Assembly (NCBI RefSeq): GCF_004359215.1
Contig: NC_090621.1
Location: 2,048,970-2,065,055 of the forward strand
Length of the DNA: 16,086 bases
Direction of reading: 5' to 3'
Source: Bremia lactucae
Lineage: Eukaryota; Oomycota; Peronosporomycetes; Peronosporales; Peronosporaceae
Positions 7,189 through 15,892 of this stretch are shown here, in pieces. Both the position numbers and the translations under genes were made by a program. A model generated the notes under the pieces. It ran no database searches. It had not been told where the DNA came from and saw nothing but the letters and a program-made list of their open reading frames with translations. Position 1 is the first letter of the stretch. Each line of letters starts with the position of its first letter.

Positions 7189-7567
7189 TGTTGAGTAGAT
7201 AACTGTGGAGTAGATGACAAAATTCGAAGTGATATCTATTGAGTTAAATTTGTCTAACATTACTCTGCTCTACTCAATGTCTTACCCTCATTGATTGGTC
7301 TAAGCAGGTTGGTAATTACGCTAAGTAAAACAGTTCTTACAAATGATAACCTATAGACGAAATATAAAAGATGGCGAAAACGTGACTTCGGGGGAGCGAA
7401 GCCCTGGTGAACCCTAAACACCAGATGCCGGTTTTCAACGTTACCACTGTCGGAATTAATCTTGCGCCAAGTTGGAAGAACGTTATCCCCCACGTCTTAA
7501 CCACTTGAGCAAATTACATTAGCTGCAACTCATGTTACCTTCAATTCTTAGCAGAGCAATACCAACA
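7189..7567 (-). mobile_element. Ty1/copia 3' LTR
   Basis: 379 bp. On the minus strand it starts TGTTGG and ends CTCAACA, so the ends form the TG...CA / TGTTG...CAACA inverted repeat usual for LTRs. The start directly follows a polypurine tract and the pol stop. The outer end abuts GATTA (7184-7188), the last bases of the A 5' block, a candidate target-site duplication. The 5' LTR is not in the sequence, so identity between LTRs cannot be used to date the insertion. Confidence 0.8.
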
Positions 7568-7580
7568 CTCCCACTCACCG
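7568..7580 (-). promoter_or_regulatory. Polypurine tract, plus-strand primer of the copia element
   Basis: The minus strand reads GGTGAGTGGGAG immediately before TGTTGG, and lies next to the pol stop codon (7581-7583). A purine tract touching the 3' LTR is the standard priming site for plus-strand DNA synthesis in copia elements. Confidence 0.7.
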
Positions 7581-9283
7581 CTAATGCATGGCAACCTTTT
7601 TCTTGATACCACTCTTCTCGCATAGGAACTTGAGCGTCTTCGTTCCAAGCGCCTCCGTCAACAAGTCGGCCAATTGGTTCTTGGTGTCCACGTAGTCGAC
7701 TTGAACCTTTCCGTTCTCCACGTTCTCGCGTGTGAAGTGGTGCTTGATATCAATATGCTTCAACCTTGAGTTTTAGCCAGCGTTTTTGGCCAACGCGATC
7801 GCTCCTTGGTTGTCCTCCCATATCTGCGTAGCATTCCTTTGTTCGTACCCCATGTCCTTAAGCATTGCACGCATCCATAGCACCTCCTGCACACACAAAC
7901 TCAGCGCCATGTACTCTGCCTCAGCAGAGCTTAGTGCAACAGTCCTCTGAAACTTGGACTTGAACACTACCGGGGCGTTACCCATAATCACCATGATGCC
8001 TGACACGGAATACCTGTTGTCGATGTTCGTTCCCCAGTCAGCGTCGGAGTATGCTTCAATCGTGACCGTTCCCATACTACCTTCACACAGAATACCATGC
8101 TCGCGAGTCGTCTTTAGGTATCGAAGTACGCGAATTGCAGCCTTCCAATGCAGCAAACCCGGATTTTCCAGAAATCTTGATAGCTGTGTCACCACGAAAG
8201 CGACATCCGGGCGCGTACACGTCGTGATATAAAGAAGACACCCGATGAGAGAGCGGTAAGGTCTCGACCGCATCTCAGCACGCTCTGAATTCGTTCTAGG
8301 TGATTGTTCCTTTGACAGCTTCAAACCCGATGCGCATGGATTGTCCACAGACTTTGCATTCTCCTGGCCGAACCGTTTTGCAACGTCGTCAATGTACCGT
8401 GTCTGCTTGATCATAAGCGTACGTGCCCTTAGGTCATGATCGATCTCCGTCCCTAAAATAAATTTTGCTTCACCGAGCTCCTTCATCTTGAAGGCGGCTT
8501 TAAGAGCATTATTTACTTCACGAATTCATCGCTCGTCTTGGCTGCGATAATCATGTCGTCGACGTACAGACACACGAACACGAAGCCGCTTCTAGAATGC
8601 TTGACGTATACGCACTGGTCTGCTCCACAGCTCTTAAAACCGTTCTGCAGGATAACATGATGAATGGTCTTGTTCCACGCGCTTGCTGCCTGCTTCAAAC
8701 CGTATATAGCCTTGTTCAGTAGACACACTTGGCCATCAGCGTTTTTGATACCGTTTGGGATCTCCGTGTAGACCCGGTCCATAAGTTTACTATTCAGGAA
8801 CGCTGTATCCGCGTCTAAATGTTCCCTGACGTACTGCAACGCCACACACACCGCTAGAACCACCCGAATTGAGTTCATGTTCGCCACCGGCGAATATGTC
8901 TCAAAGAAGTCTACACCGTACTTTTGCTTGAAACGCTTCGCTACCAAGCGTGTCTTATAGCGAATCACGCGACCGTTTTCGTCACGCTTCTTGGCGAACA
9001 CTCGGCGACAGCCGATGGTACGCGTAGACGCTCCGCGCGGTACCAGTCCCCATGTAGCGTTATGTTGGTGAGAGCAAAACTCTGCTTCCATTGCTTTTCG
9101 CCACTCATCAGATTCGTGGCTGGATATTGCCTCCGCGTACATCGTTGGCACGTCCACGGCGTCATCAACGTTTGCCACATACGCCATAACAGCTTCCGCG
9201 ATGAGTCCGTCTTCATCGATACGAGCACGCTTTGGAGACGGCGGACCGTCACTACCTTCCGACTGAAGATGTTCATCATAACT
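7581..9283 (-). pseudogene. Ty1/copia pol, C-terminal part: reverse transcriptase and RNase H
   Basis: The minus-strand frame is open at the gap edge (SPKRARIDEDG). It reads through the RT domain (EWRKAMEAEF, LVAKRFKQKYGVDFFETYSP, DADTAFLNSKL, IYGLKQAASAW, active-site LYVDDM near 8550-8570). After a 1-base shift near 8510-8515 it continues NNALKAAFKMKELGEAKFIL, YRSLIGCLLYITTCTRPD, then RNase H with YSDADWG, SSAEAEYMAL and EDNQGAIALAKN. A TAA at 7773-7775 stands where these proteins usually have Tyr (AKNAG-stop-NS). The end reads KHIDIKHHF, YVDTKNQLADLLTEAL and a TAG. Only these two lesions occur, so the element is fairly young. Gag, protease and integrase would lie beyond the gap. Confidence 0.9.
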
Positions 9284-10102
9284 NNNNNNNNNNNNNNNNN
9301 NNNNNNNNNNNNNNNNNNNNNNNNNNNNNNNNNNNNNNNNNNNNNNNNNNNNNNNNNNNNNNNNNNNNNNNNNNNNNNNNNNNNNNNNNNNNNNNNNNNN
9401 NNNNNNNNNNNNNNNNNNNNNNNNNNNNNNNNNNNNNNNNNNNNNNNNNNNNNNNNNNNNNNNNNNNNNNNNNNNNNNNNNNNNNNNNNNNNNNNNNNNN
9501 NNNNNNNNNNNNNNNNNNNNNNNNNNNNNNNNNNNNNNNNNNNNNNNNNNNNNNNNNNNNNNNNNNNNNNNNNNNNNNNNNNNNNNNNNNNNNNNNNNNN
9601 NNNNNNNNNNNNNNNNNNNNNNNNNNNNNNNNNNNNNNNNNNNNNNNNNNNNNNNNNNNNNNNNNNNNNNNNNNNNNNNNNNNNNNNNNNNNNNNNNNNN
9701 NNNNNNNNNNNNNNNNNNNNNNNNNNNNNNNNNNNNNNNNNNNNNNNNNNNNNNNNNNNNNNNNNNNNNNNNNNNNNNNNNNNNNNNNNNNNNNNNNNNN
9801 NNNNNNNNNNNNNNNNNNNNNNNNNNNNNNNNNNNNNNNNNNNNNNNNNNNNNNNNNNNNNNNNNNNNNNNNNNNNNNNNNNNNNNNNNNNNNNNNNNNN
9901 NNNNNNNNNNNNNNNNNNNNNNNNNNNNNNNNNNNNNNNNNNNNNNNNNNNNNNNNNNNNNNNNNNNNNNNNNNNNNNNNNNNNNNNNNNNNNNNNNNNN
10001 NNNNNNNNNNNNNNNNNNNNNNNNNNNNNNNNNNNNNNNNNNNNNNNNNNNNNNNNNNNNNNNNNNNNNNNNNNNNNNNNNNNNNNNNNNNNNNNNNNNN
10101 NN
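9284..10102. other. Assembly gap, 819 N
   Basis: No sequence. The copia element enters it from the left in the middle of pol, so integrase, gag and the 5' LTR (normally about 3 kb more) cannot fit in the stated size unless the element is truncated or the gap estimate is wrong. Confidence 0.95.
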
Positions 10103-10334
10103 CTATCAGGTACTCATGAGAGAGTCCGATGTAGCCAAAACGGCAGTAAGCACCCCGAGCGGTATGCTTTGGGAGTGGCTTGTGATGCCCCAAGGTTTGA
10201 AAAACGCAATAGCGACATTTAACCGAGTGGTGGCTCACGTGATGCGTCGGCACTGTGCTTACGCGCCCCATTACTTTGACGATGTATTCGTGCATAGTAG
10301 GGCCGAGGACGGGCTGAGCGCAATAGAGTCGCAC
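10103..10334 (+). pseudogene. Ty3/gypsy reverse transcriptase fragment on an isolated small contig
   Basis: One frame from 10104 is open throughout: YQVLMRESDVAKTAVSTPSG, WEWLVMPQGLKNA, ATFNRVVAHVMRR and YFDDVFVHS. This matches the gypsy RT core: a Y-x-Q-V-x-M start, T-A-F/V-x-T, WLVMPxGLxNAPxTF, and the YxDD active site, here YFDD. It belongs to a different superfamily from the copia pol on its left and runs on the opposite strand. Gaps close both sides, so the element boundaries are not visible. No stop is seen in 77 codons; it is called partial. Confidence 0.85.
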
Positions 10335-10434
10335 NNNNNNNNNNNNNNNNNNNNNNNNNNNNNNNNNNNNNNNNNNNNNNNNNNNNNNNNNNNNNNNNNN
10401 NNNNNNNNNNNNNNNNNNNNNNNNNNNNNNNNNN
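10335..10434. other. Assembly gap, exactly 100 N
   Basis: A run of exactly 100 N is the usual placeholder for a gap of unknown length, so the true distance and even the adjacency of the flanks are uncertain. Confidence 0.9.
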
Positions 10435-10676
10435 TACAAGAGCCACCCAAAAGCGGTCATACTGCGTTTTTTTAGAATCTGGAAACTCGTGCGAGAGTGC
10501 AAGGTCCTACTCGATAACTTCATGAGAGGCCCTTTGGCAGCAGCCTTGTTTGGTTCACAGTACGTCTTGACCATGAACGTTTCCGTGTCCGGCATCGTGC
10601 CATTGCCTTTTGCTCGACAGTTCACAGAAATATAGATCTTTGTCAAGTCCGTTGGGGACTTCGCAACAGGATCCAT
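10435..10676 (-). pseudogene. Module gene V, N-terminal part, unit 4, cut by the gap
   Basis: Starting at 10676 the minus strand reads MDPVAKSPTDLTKIYISVN, then MPDTETFMVKTYCEPNKAAA. A short deletion near 10530 shifts the frame, and the seven-A run seen in unit 1 recurs (10467-10473). Compared with units 2 and 3 it shares SVN-x-RAKGNGT and KSPT with unit 1, so units 1 and 4 form a sub-lineage. The rest is in the gap. Confidence 0.55.
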
Positions 10677-10729
10677 GAGAGTTTGATAAACTCTGACAGG
10701 TTTTCATTACACGACGTACAGTGACGCAG

Positions 10730-10785
10730 GGGCATGGGACACCAAGCTTGGAATGGGTTTCGACTCGACAATGCATTGATTGCAG
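10730..10785 (-). repeat. 56-bp minisatellite unit R, single copy, unit 4
   Basis: One unit, GGGCATGGGACACC to TGCATTGATTGCAG, carrying the CATGGG variant also seen in unit 1 (CCCATG on its plus strand). It lies between the end of J and the start of V. Confidence 0.8.
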
Positions 10786-10814
10786 ACACTACGGGTACAT
10801 CGTCGACAATAGTG

Positions 10815-12241
10815 CTACCGACGGTCAAGTGTAAAGAGACGGAAGTACACTTGGCACTCTGTCTGGTCCGTTCGAGCTGTTTCAAACACAAAGTGGCTCG
10901 TTGTATCTTTTGGAACTTGAGACGAATCGCGAGTACCTTTCGAAAATAATTGTGTTTCGAGCAATTAAATCCTATAATTTCAATATGCATCAGTAATGCG
11001 CTCTAGTGTCTCTTGATCTTCGATTTCGTCAGGTCCATAGGCCGTAACTAGATCTTGTATTGGGCTGCAATTTCTTCAGGTGTTCTCTGTACACCCAAGT
11101 CGTTGTAGCTCTTTTGACCCAAAGAAGGCCGATTTAGAGTTCCACAACGCTGGACAAAGATATCCGCGGGCGTTGTAATGGCTCCACTGGAAGCGTAGAA
11201 ATACAGTTGTGGCAACAGCGCTGCTGTTTATTGTCATCGCCAAACGAGACAGGCACTTAAATCTTGTGGCTCAAACGGACGACAAAAGAGTAAACCGCAT
11301 ACCTGACAATGGTGAGGACGTGATTTTTGATAATCTAAACGTGGCTCTGCAGTCCATGCACTGGTTACTAACGTTGTCGGAAACGCGGAGCTTTTCAAGA
11401 ACCGCGAGGTCCGAAGGCACGCTGTCTAAAGAGCCAGGCTTTAAAAATCGATTAAGCGGCTGTCACCGAGTGAGCACGGGGCAGCTGGATACGGAACGGG
11501 TGGACCATCAGGCTGTAAACGACGCTCTGGGGCTGGCGAAGGCGTTGCAAATTGTACCGAAGAGGGTTTACTGGTACCCCACGAAAGTACGGCGTCTGGT
11601 CTTGCTTAGGTAAAGCCTGAGCTGAAACACGCTATCAATCAGACGAATGCCAAATAACCTCTTGCCAAGCCCCCGATTCATTTCGTTCATGATGATACGA
11701 AGGCGCTAAGCGCTTGAGATACGCTGCATGACTTGTGGATGTTTAGAATCGAACTGCGCAATGTATGGAAAAAGCGCTCCTTGATTTCACGCATTTCTTC
11801 TTCGGTACGGTGTTGCTCGCCAGCTGGATGGCACGTTGTATTTCTTTTTACGGCTTGCAACGAGGCTTCCACGACGGATGAGAAAGCATAAACAGACTTA
11901 GCTCAGTAAGCTTCCCCATCCGTCTTCGAACGATTCTTCGGATAAATAACGTCAACTTGCGGAAAATTTGAATAAAATTTTAATGATAGATTGTAAAAAA
12001 GGATGCGCAAAATCGTAGTATTTTCCGTGGCAAATGAAGTGCGTTCAGTGCGACTTGTTCACTCCCAAAATGCTAGCATTACGGGCGAAGCAGACAGCTT
12101 GTATTTAACAACAACTGGAATCTTCGCTAAATTATCTTCAACGTTAGTTGCCGTGTGTAAATTTTATGATGCTTTTTTTGCAAGAGAATGAGGCAAAGCT
12201 AGCCTAGAGCTTGGCAAAATTGCATAGTACAGAGCATTACG
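10815..12241 (-). pseudogene. Module gene J, unit 4, decayed, on the same strand as V
   Basis: Minus-strand order from the right: conserved non-coding flank (12241-11880); a 61-codon frame at 11872-11687 (EASLQAVKRNTTCHP, TEEEMREIKERFF); then shifted pieces FDSKHPQVMQRISSA and MNEMNRGLGKRLFGIRLID; the hydrophobic region in broken frames; and near 11125-11043 LGQKSYNDLGVQRTPEEI then AAQYKI, a stop and shift, VTAYGPDEIEDQETLERI. A divergent insert replaces the end of the J domain (about 10940-10985). The tail SHFVFETARTDQTECQ follows, ending at the TAG 10815-10817. As in unit 2 the HPD tripeptide is GPD. Here J is upstream of R and V in the same direction, unlike the convergent layout in units 2 and 3. 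Confidence 0.5.
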
Positions 12242-12900
12242 ATGATCATTTTCTTATTATTTCAAAAATCATAGATAATACATTTTCCTCAAAAATAAGT
12301 ATGAAATAAATTAAAAAAAAATCTATTCTTTGTAAAAACAATTAATTTTATTCATCAGTGCAAAATAATTGAAGTTATAATCGCCTTTAGATTTTTCTTA
12401 CATAACAGATGTAATTTAAAAAGGTTGAACAACAATATTTTCTTAGAAACATTTATCGTTTTGCGTAATGACCAGAACTGCAGACAATCAGGAAAGGGAT
12501 TTCTGTAGTTATACGACAGGAGAATTCATTTTTTTTTTCAAGGCAGTTGTTAATGGCAATATTTTAGACAACGGTATGCTATATCTGGTACAATTTAACA
12601 TGAGTCATTTCTTACTTTCATCTTGCTTGAGTGTAAAATACTCAAAAGTTCTCAGGCCGAGAATTCTGTTGGTTCAATTTGCCCGAATTACGCCAGCTGA
12701 TCTTTACGACTAATCTGACTTTGTCATTAGACATTTGTTGTTGTTTTGCAATATTAGAATCACTTTTTTTAAGAATGAAGCGAGTATTAGCAACAGGAAC
12801 GCCTATTATTACAAAGAGCTACAACACACGCGTCAAGAAACCCGTTTGTGCTGTATCAAGTATGATTCTGCGAATTATGCCAGCAGAACGTCGATGATAT
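12242..12900. other. AT-rich stretch without a supported gene
   Basis: Long A/T runs and many stops occupy the first 220 bases. A plus-strand frame from 12468 runs to 13004 with two stops and includes protein-like parts (NRNAYYYKELQHTRQETRLC, KYDSANYASRTSMI) that lead into the inverted repeat arm. It may be a remnant of an unidentified gene; I cannot assign it. Confidence 0.4.
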
Positions 12901-13312
12901 AGCAACTTCAAAGATTTTTTAGTATTAGCCTAAAAGCAATTACGACACTACAATTTAAAACTCCAGCAGCAGCAACACCCCAAGATTATACTGCCACATA
13001 TAAGTGAAAAATTGAAACAAAAACTTATTGCCTCAAGCAAAAACCACAACAACGTCACACTTGTCTTTACAACCGATGCTTCTTTCTTTATTTCAGATAA
13101 TCTTGGTCGTTTAGGTTTCGACCTATCCAAGTACGATTTTCTAGCGCCAGAATTTGACACTCATGCGCTAATTGCCATAGAAATAATTTTTGTTGCTTTT
13201 TCACTTGTATGCGCGCGGCAGTATTATCTTGAGGTGTTGCTGCTGCTGGGGGTTCAAATTGTAATGTCGTAATTGCCGCTAGACTGTTAATAAAAAAACG
13301 TTGAAGTTGCTT
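12901..13312. repeat. Imperfect inverted repeat, arms about 130 bp, spacer about 150 bp
   Basis: The left arm (about 12901-13030, AGCAACTTCAAAG onward) is repeated as reverse complement at about 13181-13312. Both arms encode, reading outside-in, QLQRFF, then AITTLQF, then PAAATPQD and a K-rich stretch, so a coding segment was duplicated in inverted orientation. The plus strand across the spacer (13012-13272) is open and contains FTTDASFFISDNLGRLGFDL; the minus strand is open too, so the sense strand is unresolved. Such a palindrome would fold into a long hairpin. Confidence 0.7.
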
Positions 13313-13345
13313 TATCAACGATAAGCGGGTAGAATTCAACGTCAT
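13088..13345 (-). pseudogene. Chimeric ORF: first codons of gene A joined to an unknown protein segment
   Basis: The ORF starts MTLNSTR, identical to the first seven residues of A in unit 2, then changes abruptly to SLIKQLQRFFINSLAAITTL, PAAATPQDN, KKQQKLFLWQLAHECQILA and stops after 85 codons. It lies behind the inverted A 5' block, so if that block is a promoter this ORF now sits under it. The non-A part is also found in the left arm of the inverted repeat. The codons look protein-like. Product unknown. Confidence 0.4.
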
Positions 13346-13472
13346 GCTTGTATTAGCACCCGAAGCCTATTGATTAAATCCGGATACTCTTGGTCGCTTG
13401 GGTATCGAATCATAACAGTACGAAGCCCAAGTTTGAGGATATTATACAGCATAAAAAAATTGCTGTGGATTA
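13323..13472. repeat. 5' block of gene A, unit 3, inverted relative to its gene body
   Basis: 150 bp matching 7031-7188 with one 8-bp deletion. In unit 2 the block points into the A body. Here it points left, away from the A body that starts at about 13520. The block is bracketed by a 16-bp inverted repeat, TTGCTTTATCAACGAT at 13307-13322 and ATCGTTGATAATGCAA at 13475-13490, matching at 15 of 16 positions. Confidence 0.75.
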
Positions 13473-13519
13473 ACATCGTTGATAATGCAAATTTATAAAA
13501 AATAGTATACTTTATGTAG

Positions 13520-14266
13520 CTGATGCGCTTAGAATCGACCACGTCGCGGGGTATTTGATCGAGATAGCGCTGAAATCGATCCATATCTCGTTTGCGATGG
13601 GGTATCTAGTGATGCCTTCAACAAGTATATTGGTGATGGTGAAGGACTGCAAGTTGCGCTCCGATTTTTGGACCTCAACGATAAAGGACAGATTTTTATT
13701 GTGGATCTGCCAACTAGAGTACATGAAAGCACGTCACTACGGTTTACCATACATTTCGTGGTTCCTACCGGAAATTCGCGCGAGATTGCAATGGGAGGCT
13801 CAATGACAGCGAGCCGAGCCGGCTTCCCAAAGAAGGAGGCTGATGCGACATTTGGTCCGAAACGGTCAACTCCAAACCGAACGCCTCCGCCAGTACCTCG
13901 AACTATTGCCGATTGGGTGACATTTGCAGTTGAAGTTGGACGATGGCAACCATGCGCAAGTCTAGAGCGAGCTGCACGCTGGTGGTGCGAATATTCGGGC
14001 ATTCAGTATATCCTCCTACTGAAAGTCAGTGCTCCGCAACGCAAACTGAATACCGTCTTTATGATATCGTCACGCCTCATGTCCTGCCGCAATCTTTGCG
14101 ACACAGAATTCGACTTCGTGACCCAGAACGGCCCACTGACAATGTCACATTTGACATGCGCCGTATCTTTTCAATCGCTGCTAATCAGCCGCTTCCAAAT
14201 GGAGTCAACCCGTATGCTGTTGTCAATTTACGATCTGTCATGAATGAAGTCATCAGTAGTCTGTAA
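13520..14266 (+). pseudogene. PD-(D/E)XK-like gene A, unit 3, two frameshifts and no native start
   Basis: Homology starts at ALRIDHVAGY, equivalent to residue 20. A 1-base deletion near 13550 (TATTTGATCG against TATTTCGATC in unit 2) and another near 14030 (KVSAP, then a shift, then EYRLYDIVTPHVLPQ) break the frame. Between them the core is intact: KKEADATFGP with its Asp, and TFAVEVGRWQP with its Glu. The C terminus ends NEVISSL at a TAA. The first 20 codons and the leader are missing or inverted (13323-13345), so it could not be expressed from its own start. Confidence 0.6.
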
Positions 14267-14411
14267 CGGGTTGTACTGTTACATGCATATTCACATCTAA
14301 GTAACTATTATTTCCAACAAGAAAAAATAAAAGGAGGTTAAAATTAGGGAATTGTTATAATCACTCCCTTTTCGGTATGCTGTTGTCAATTTACGAACCG
14401 TCATGAGTGAT
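14212..14411. repeat. Direct duplication of the A 3' end with a hairpin, unit 3
   Basis: The stretch GTATGCTGTTGTCAATTTAC is found at 14212 and again at 14375, each copy extending about 37 bp, period 163. Between them lie the GTAAC...GTTAC hairpin at the A stop and an AT-rich spacer with AAAAAATAAAAGG, a possible polyadenylation signal for A. This is the same structure as in unit 2, so the duplication predates the split of units 2 and 3. Confidence 0.7.
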
Positions 14412-14423
14412 CTTATCCGTAGT

Positions 14424-14950
14424 ATTAGCCAACAAGTCTGCTTCAATGGTCTTGACCTTCTTCTGGCGGGCTTCGGCTACCAGACGCACGAATCGTGCCT
14501 CTTGCTAGCACCGTGCGTCTTCACGCGGCACATTGCATCTTCACATTTCGTATTCGCACGGCTACTCGTCGAATGTCCTCGCTCTCTGGCCAACTTCATT
14601 CACTATTCGTCGACATAGGTTTCTCTCTCGCCCAACGATTCCGATTCCTTTTCTTGGATCTTAATAAATTGCGCATGTAACTCAACAAGCTCAAGAGGTA
14701 CCTTGTCCTTCTCGTCTTTGGCCGAGTGAAATATACCATACGAGTGCACAATAAAAGTCATTGGCAATGTCTCTCGACACTCCAGGACTGCAAACGTCGG
14801 ACCAATCCGAACGATGTTTCGACCACTGCGCCATATCGCAGTTCTACTGCGTCGTATCTTGCTTGAAATTATCCTTGGATTTCGTAAGCTCGACCATTTC
14901 TTAAAAATAAGTCTCGTCTTAAGTATCACGAACCAAATGACACGATGTAC
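14424..14950 (-). pseudogene. Module gene B, unit 3
   Basis: The minus strand gives EMVELTKSKDNFKQDTTQ, the shared TAG, MAQWSKHRSDWSDV, SRDIANDFYCALVWYI, a shift, AKDEKDKVPLELVELHAQF, KIQEKESESLGERETYVDE, then the shared TAG-TGA. The C-terminal portion is more degraded than in unit 2, and the end is again fused to antisense A. It is convergent with A and divergent from V. Confidence 0.5.
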
Positions 14951-14958
14951 CGTAGTGT

Positions 14959-15070
14959 CTGCAATCAATGCAGTGTCGAGTCGAAATCCATTCCAAGCTT
15001 GGTGTCCCTTGCCCCTGCAATCAATGCAGTGTCGAGTCGAAATCCATTCCAAGCTTGGTGTCCCTTGCCC
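14959..15070 (+). repeat. Minisatellite R, two tandem 56-bp units, unit 3
   Basis: Units at 14959-15014 and 15015-15070, both beginning CTGCAATCAATGCAGTGTCG and ending CCCTTGCCC, with no difference seen between them. The array is one unit shorter than in unit 2. Confidence 0.9.
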
Positions 15071-15114
15071 CTGCATATGGTGTGAATGAAACCGTAAGAG
15101 TTAATCAAATTGTC

Positions 15115-15835
15115 ATGGATCATGTTGCGAAATCCCCTGCGGGCTTTGGATACTTGACAAAAATCTACATTATTTTAAATGGGAGACCAAAAATCAATGG
15201 CACGGTGCCGGATACGGAAACATTCATGGTCAAGACGTACTGTGAACCAAACAAGGCTGCTGCCAAAGCGGCCACTCATGAAGTCATCGAGGCGGACATT
15301 GCAGTCTCGCACGAGTTCCAGATTCTAAAAACGCAGTATGACCGCTTTTAGGCGTTTCTTTGTAGAGCTAGGAGAACTTTCGAATCCAACGGCTTGCCAT
15401 TTTCCCGAAAATCGGGTACCATGAGGCGATTAGGAAAGTGCTTTTGACGTTCTTTAACGGATTTGTGCTACATCCGCTACTGCGTGATGCGGCCTGCTTG
15501 AAAGATTTTCGGCGGTCCTATAGGTCAGCTCCATTACTTTTAAAAGAATCGGCAAAAGGTTATGTATAACACGGACGAGTACAACACGTCGATCAAGTCT
15601 TTACATTTAGAGCTCGAGAGAGCTCAGATCCGTACTAAAGCAAACGCTCTTGTCGACCGTCAGAAACAACAGTTACAACGTATGGCCTGGCAAATTGCTC
15701 GTGCGGAAAAGTAGCGTAAGCGCGAAGCAGCGGAGAATATTCGACGGGAACATACGGCATTTCATTTTAAGGCCTTTAAAGGCTCGAAAAGAGACGCAAG
15801 CGGAGCGAATACAGCGAGAAAAATTTACATTCTGA
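15115..15835 (+). pseudogene. Module gene V, unit 3
   Basis: Starting at the ATG 15115 (MDHVAKSPAGFGYLTKIYII) it stays open to YDRF, where the Trp codon of unit 2 became TAG at 15350-15352. Homology continues with several indels through VMYNTDEYNTSIKS, RTKANALVDRQKQQLQRMAW and QIARAEK, the TAG at 15712-15714 shared with unit 2, and the charged tail to a TGA at 15833-15835. The N-terminal part could also be read from further upstream through R, but the conserved ATG is used in all four copies. Confidence 0.6.
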
Positions 15836-15892
15836 GAAGCAGTCGAGTCGACGCGCATTCTGTTATTTGACGTCGTGCGCGCGACAATAGTG

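Noticed and set aside
8924..9280. Plus-strand open frame opposite copia RT
   Set aside because: It is a shadow of the well supported minus-strand reverse transcriptase frame.
9232..10676. Very long open frames crossing the gaps
   Set aside because: Most of their length is N and has no coding information; only the RT and V pieces outside the gaps are supported.
11209..11613. 134-codon plus-strand open frame (MATALLFIVIAKRDRHLN...)
   Set aside because: It is antisense to J. The sense strand of the homologous region in unit 2 encodes the hydrophobic segment running in one frame into the J domain, which is the stronger coding signal. The antisense frame is broken in units 1 and 2.
12468..12713. 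81-codon open frame in AT-rich DNA
   Set aside because: No recognisable motif, low-complexity F and L runs, and no second copy in the window. Mentioned only as part of the AT-rich stretch.
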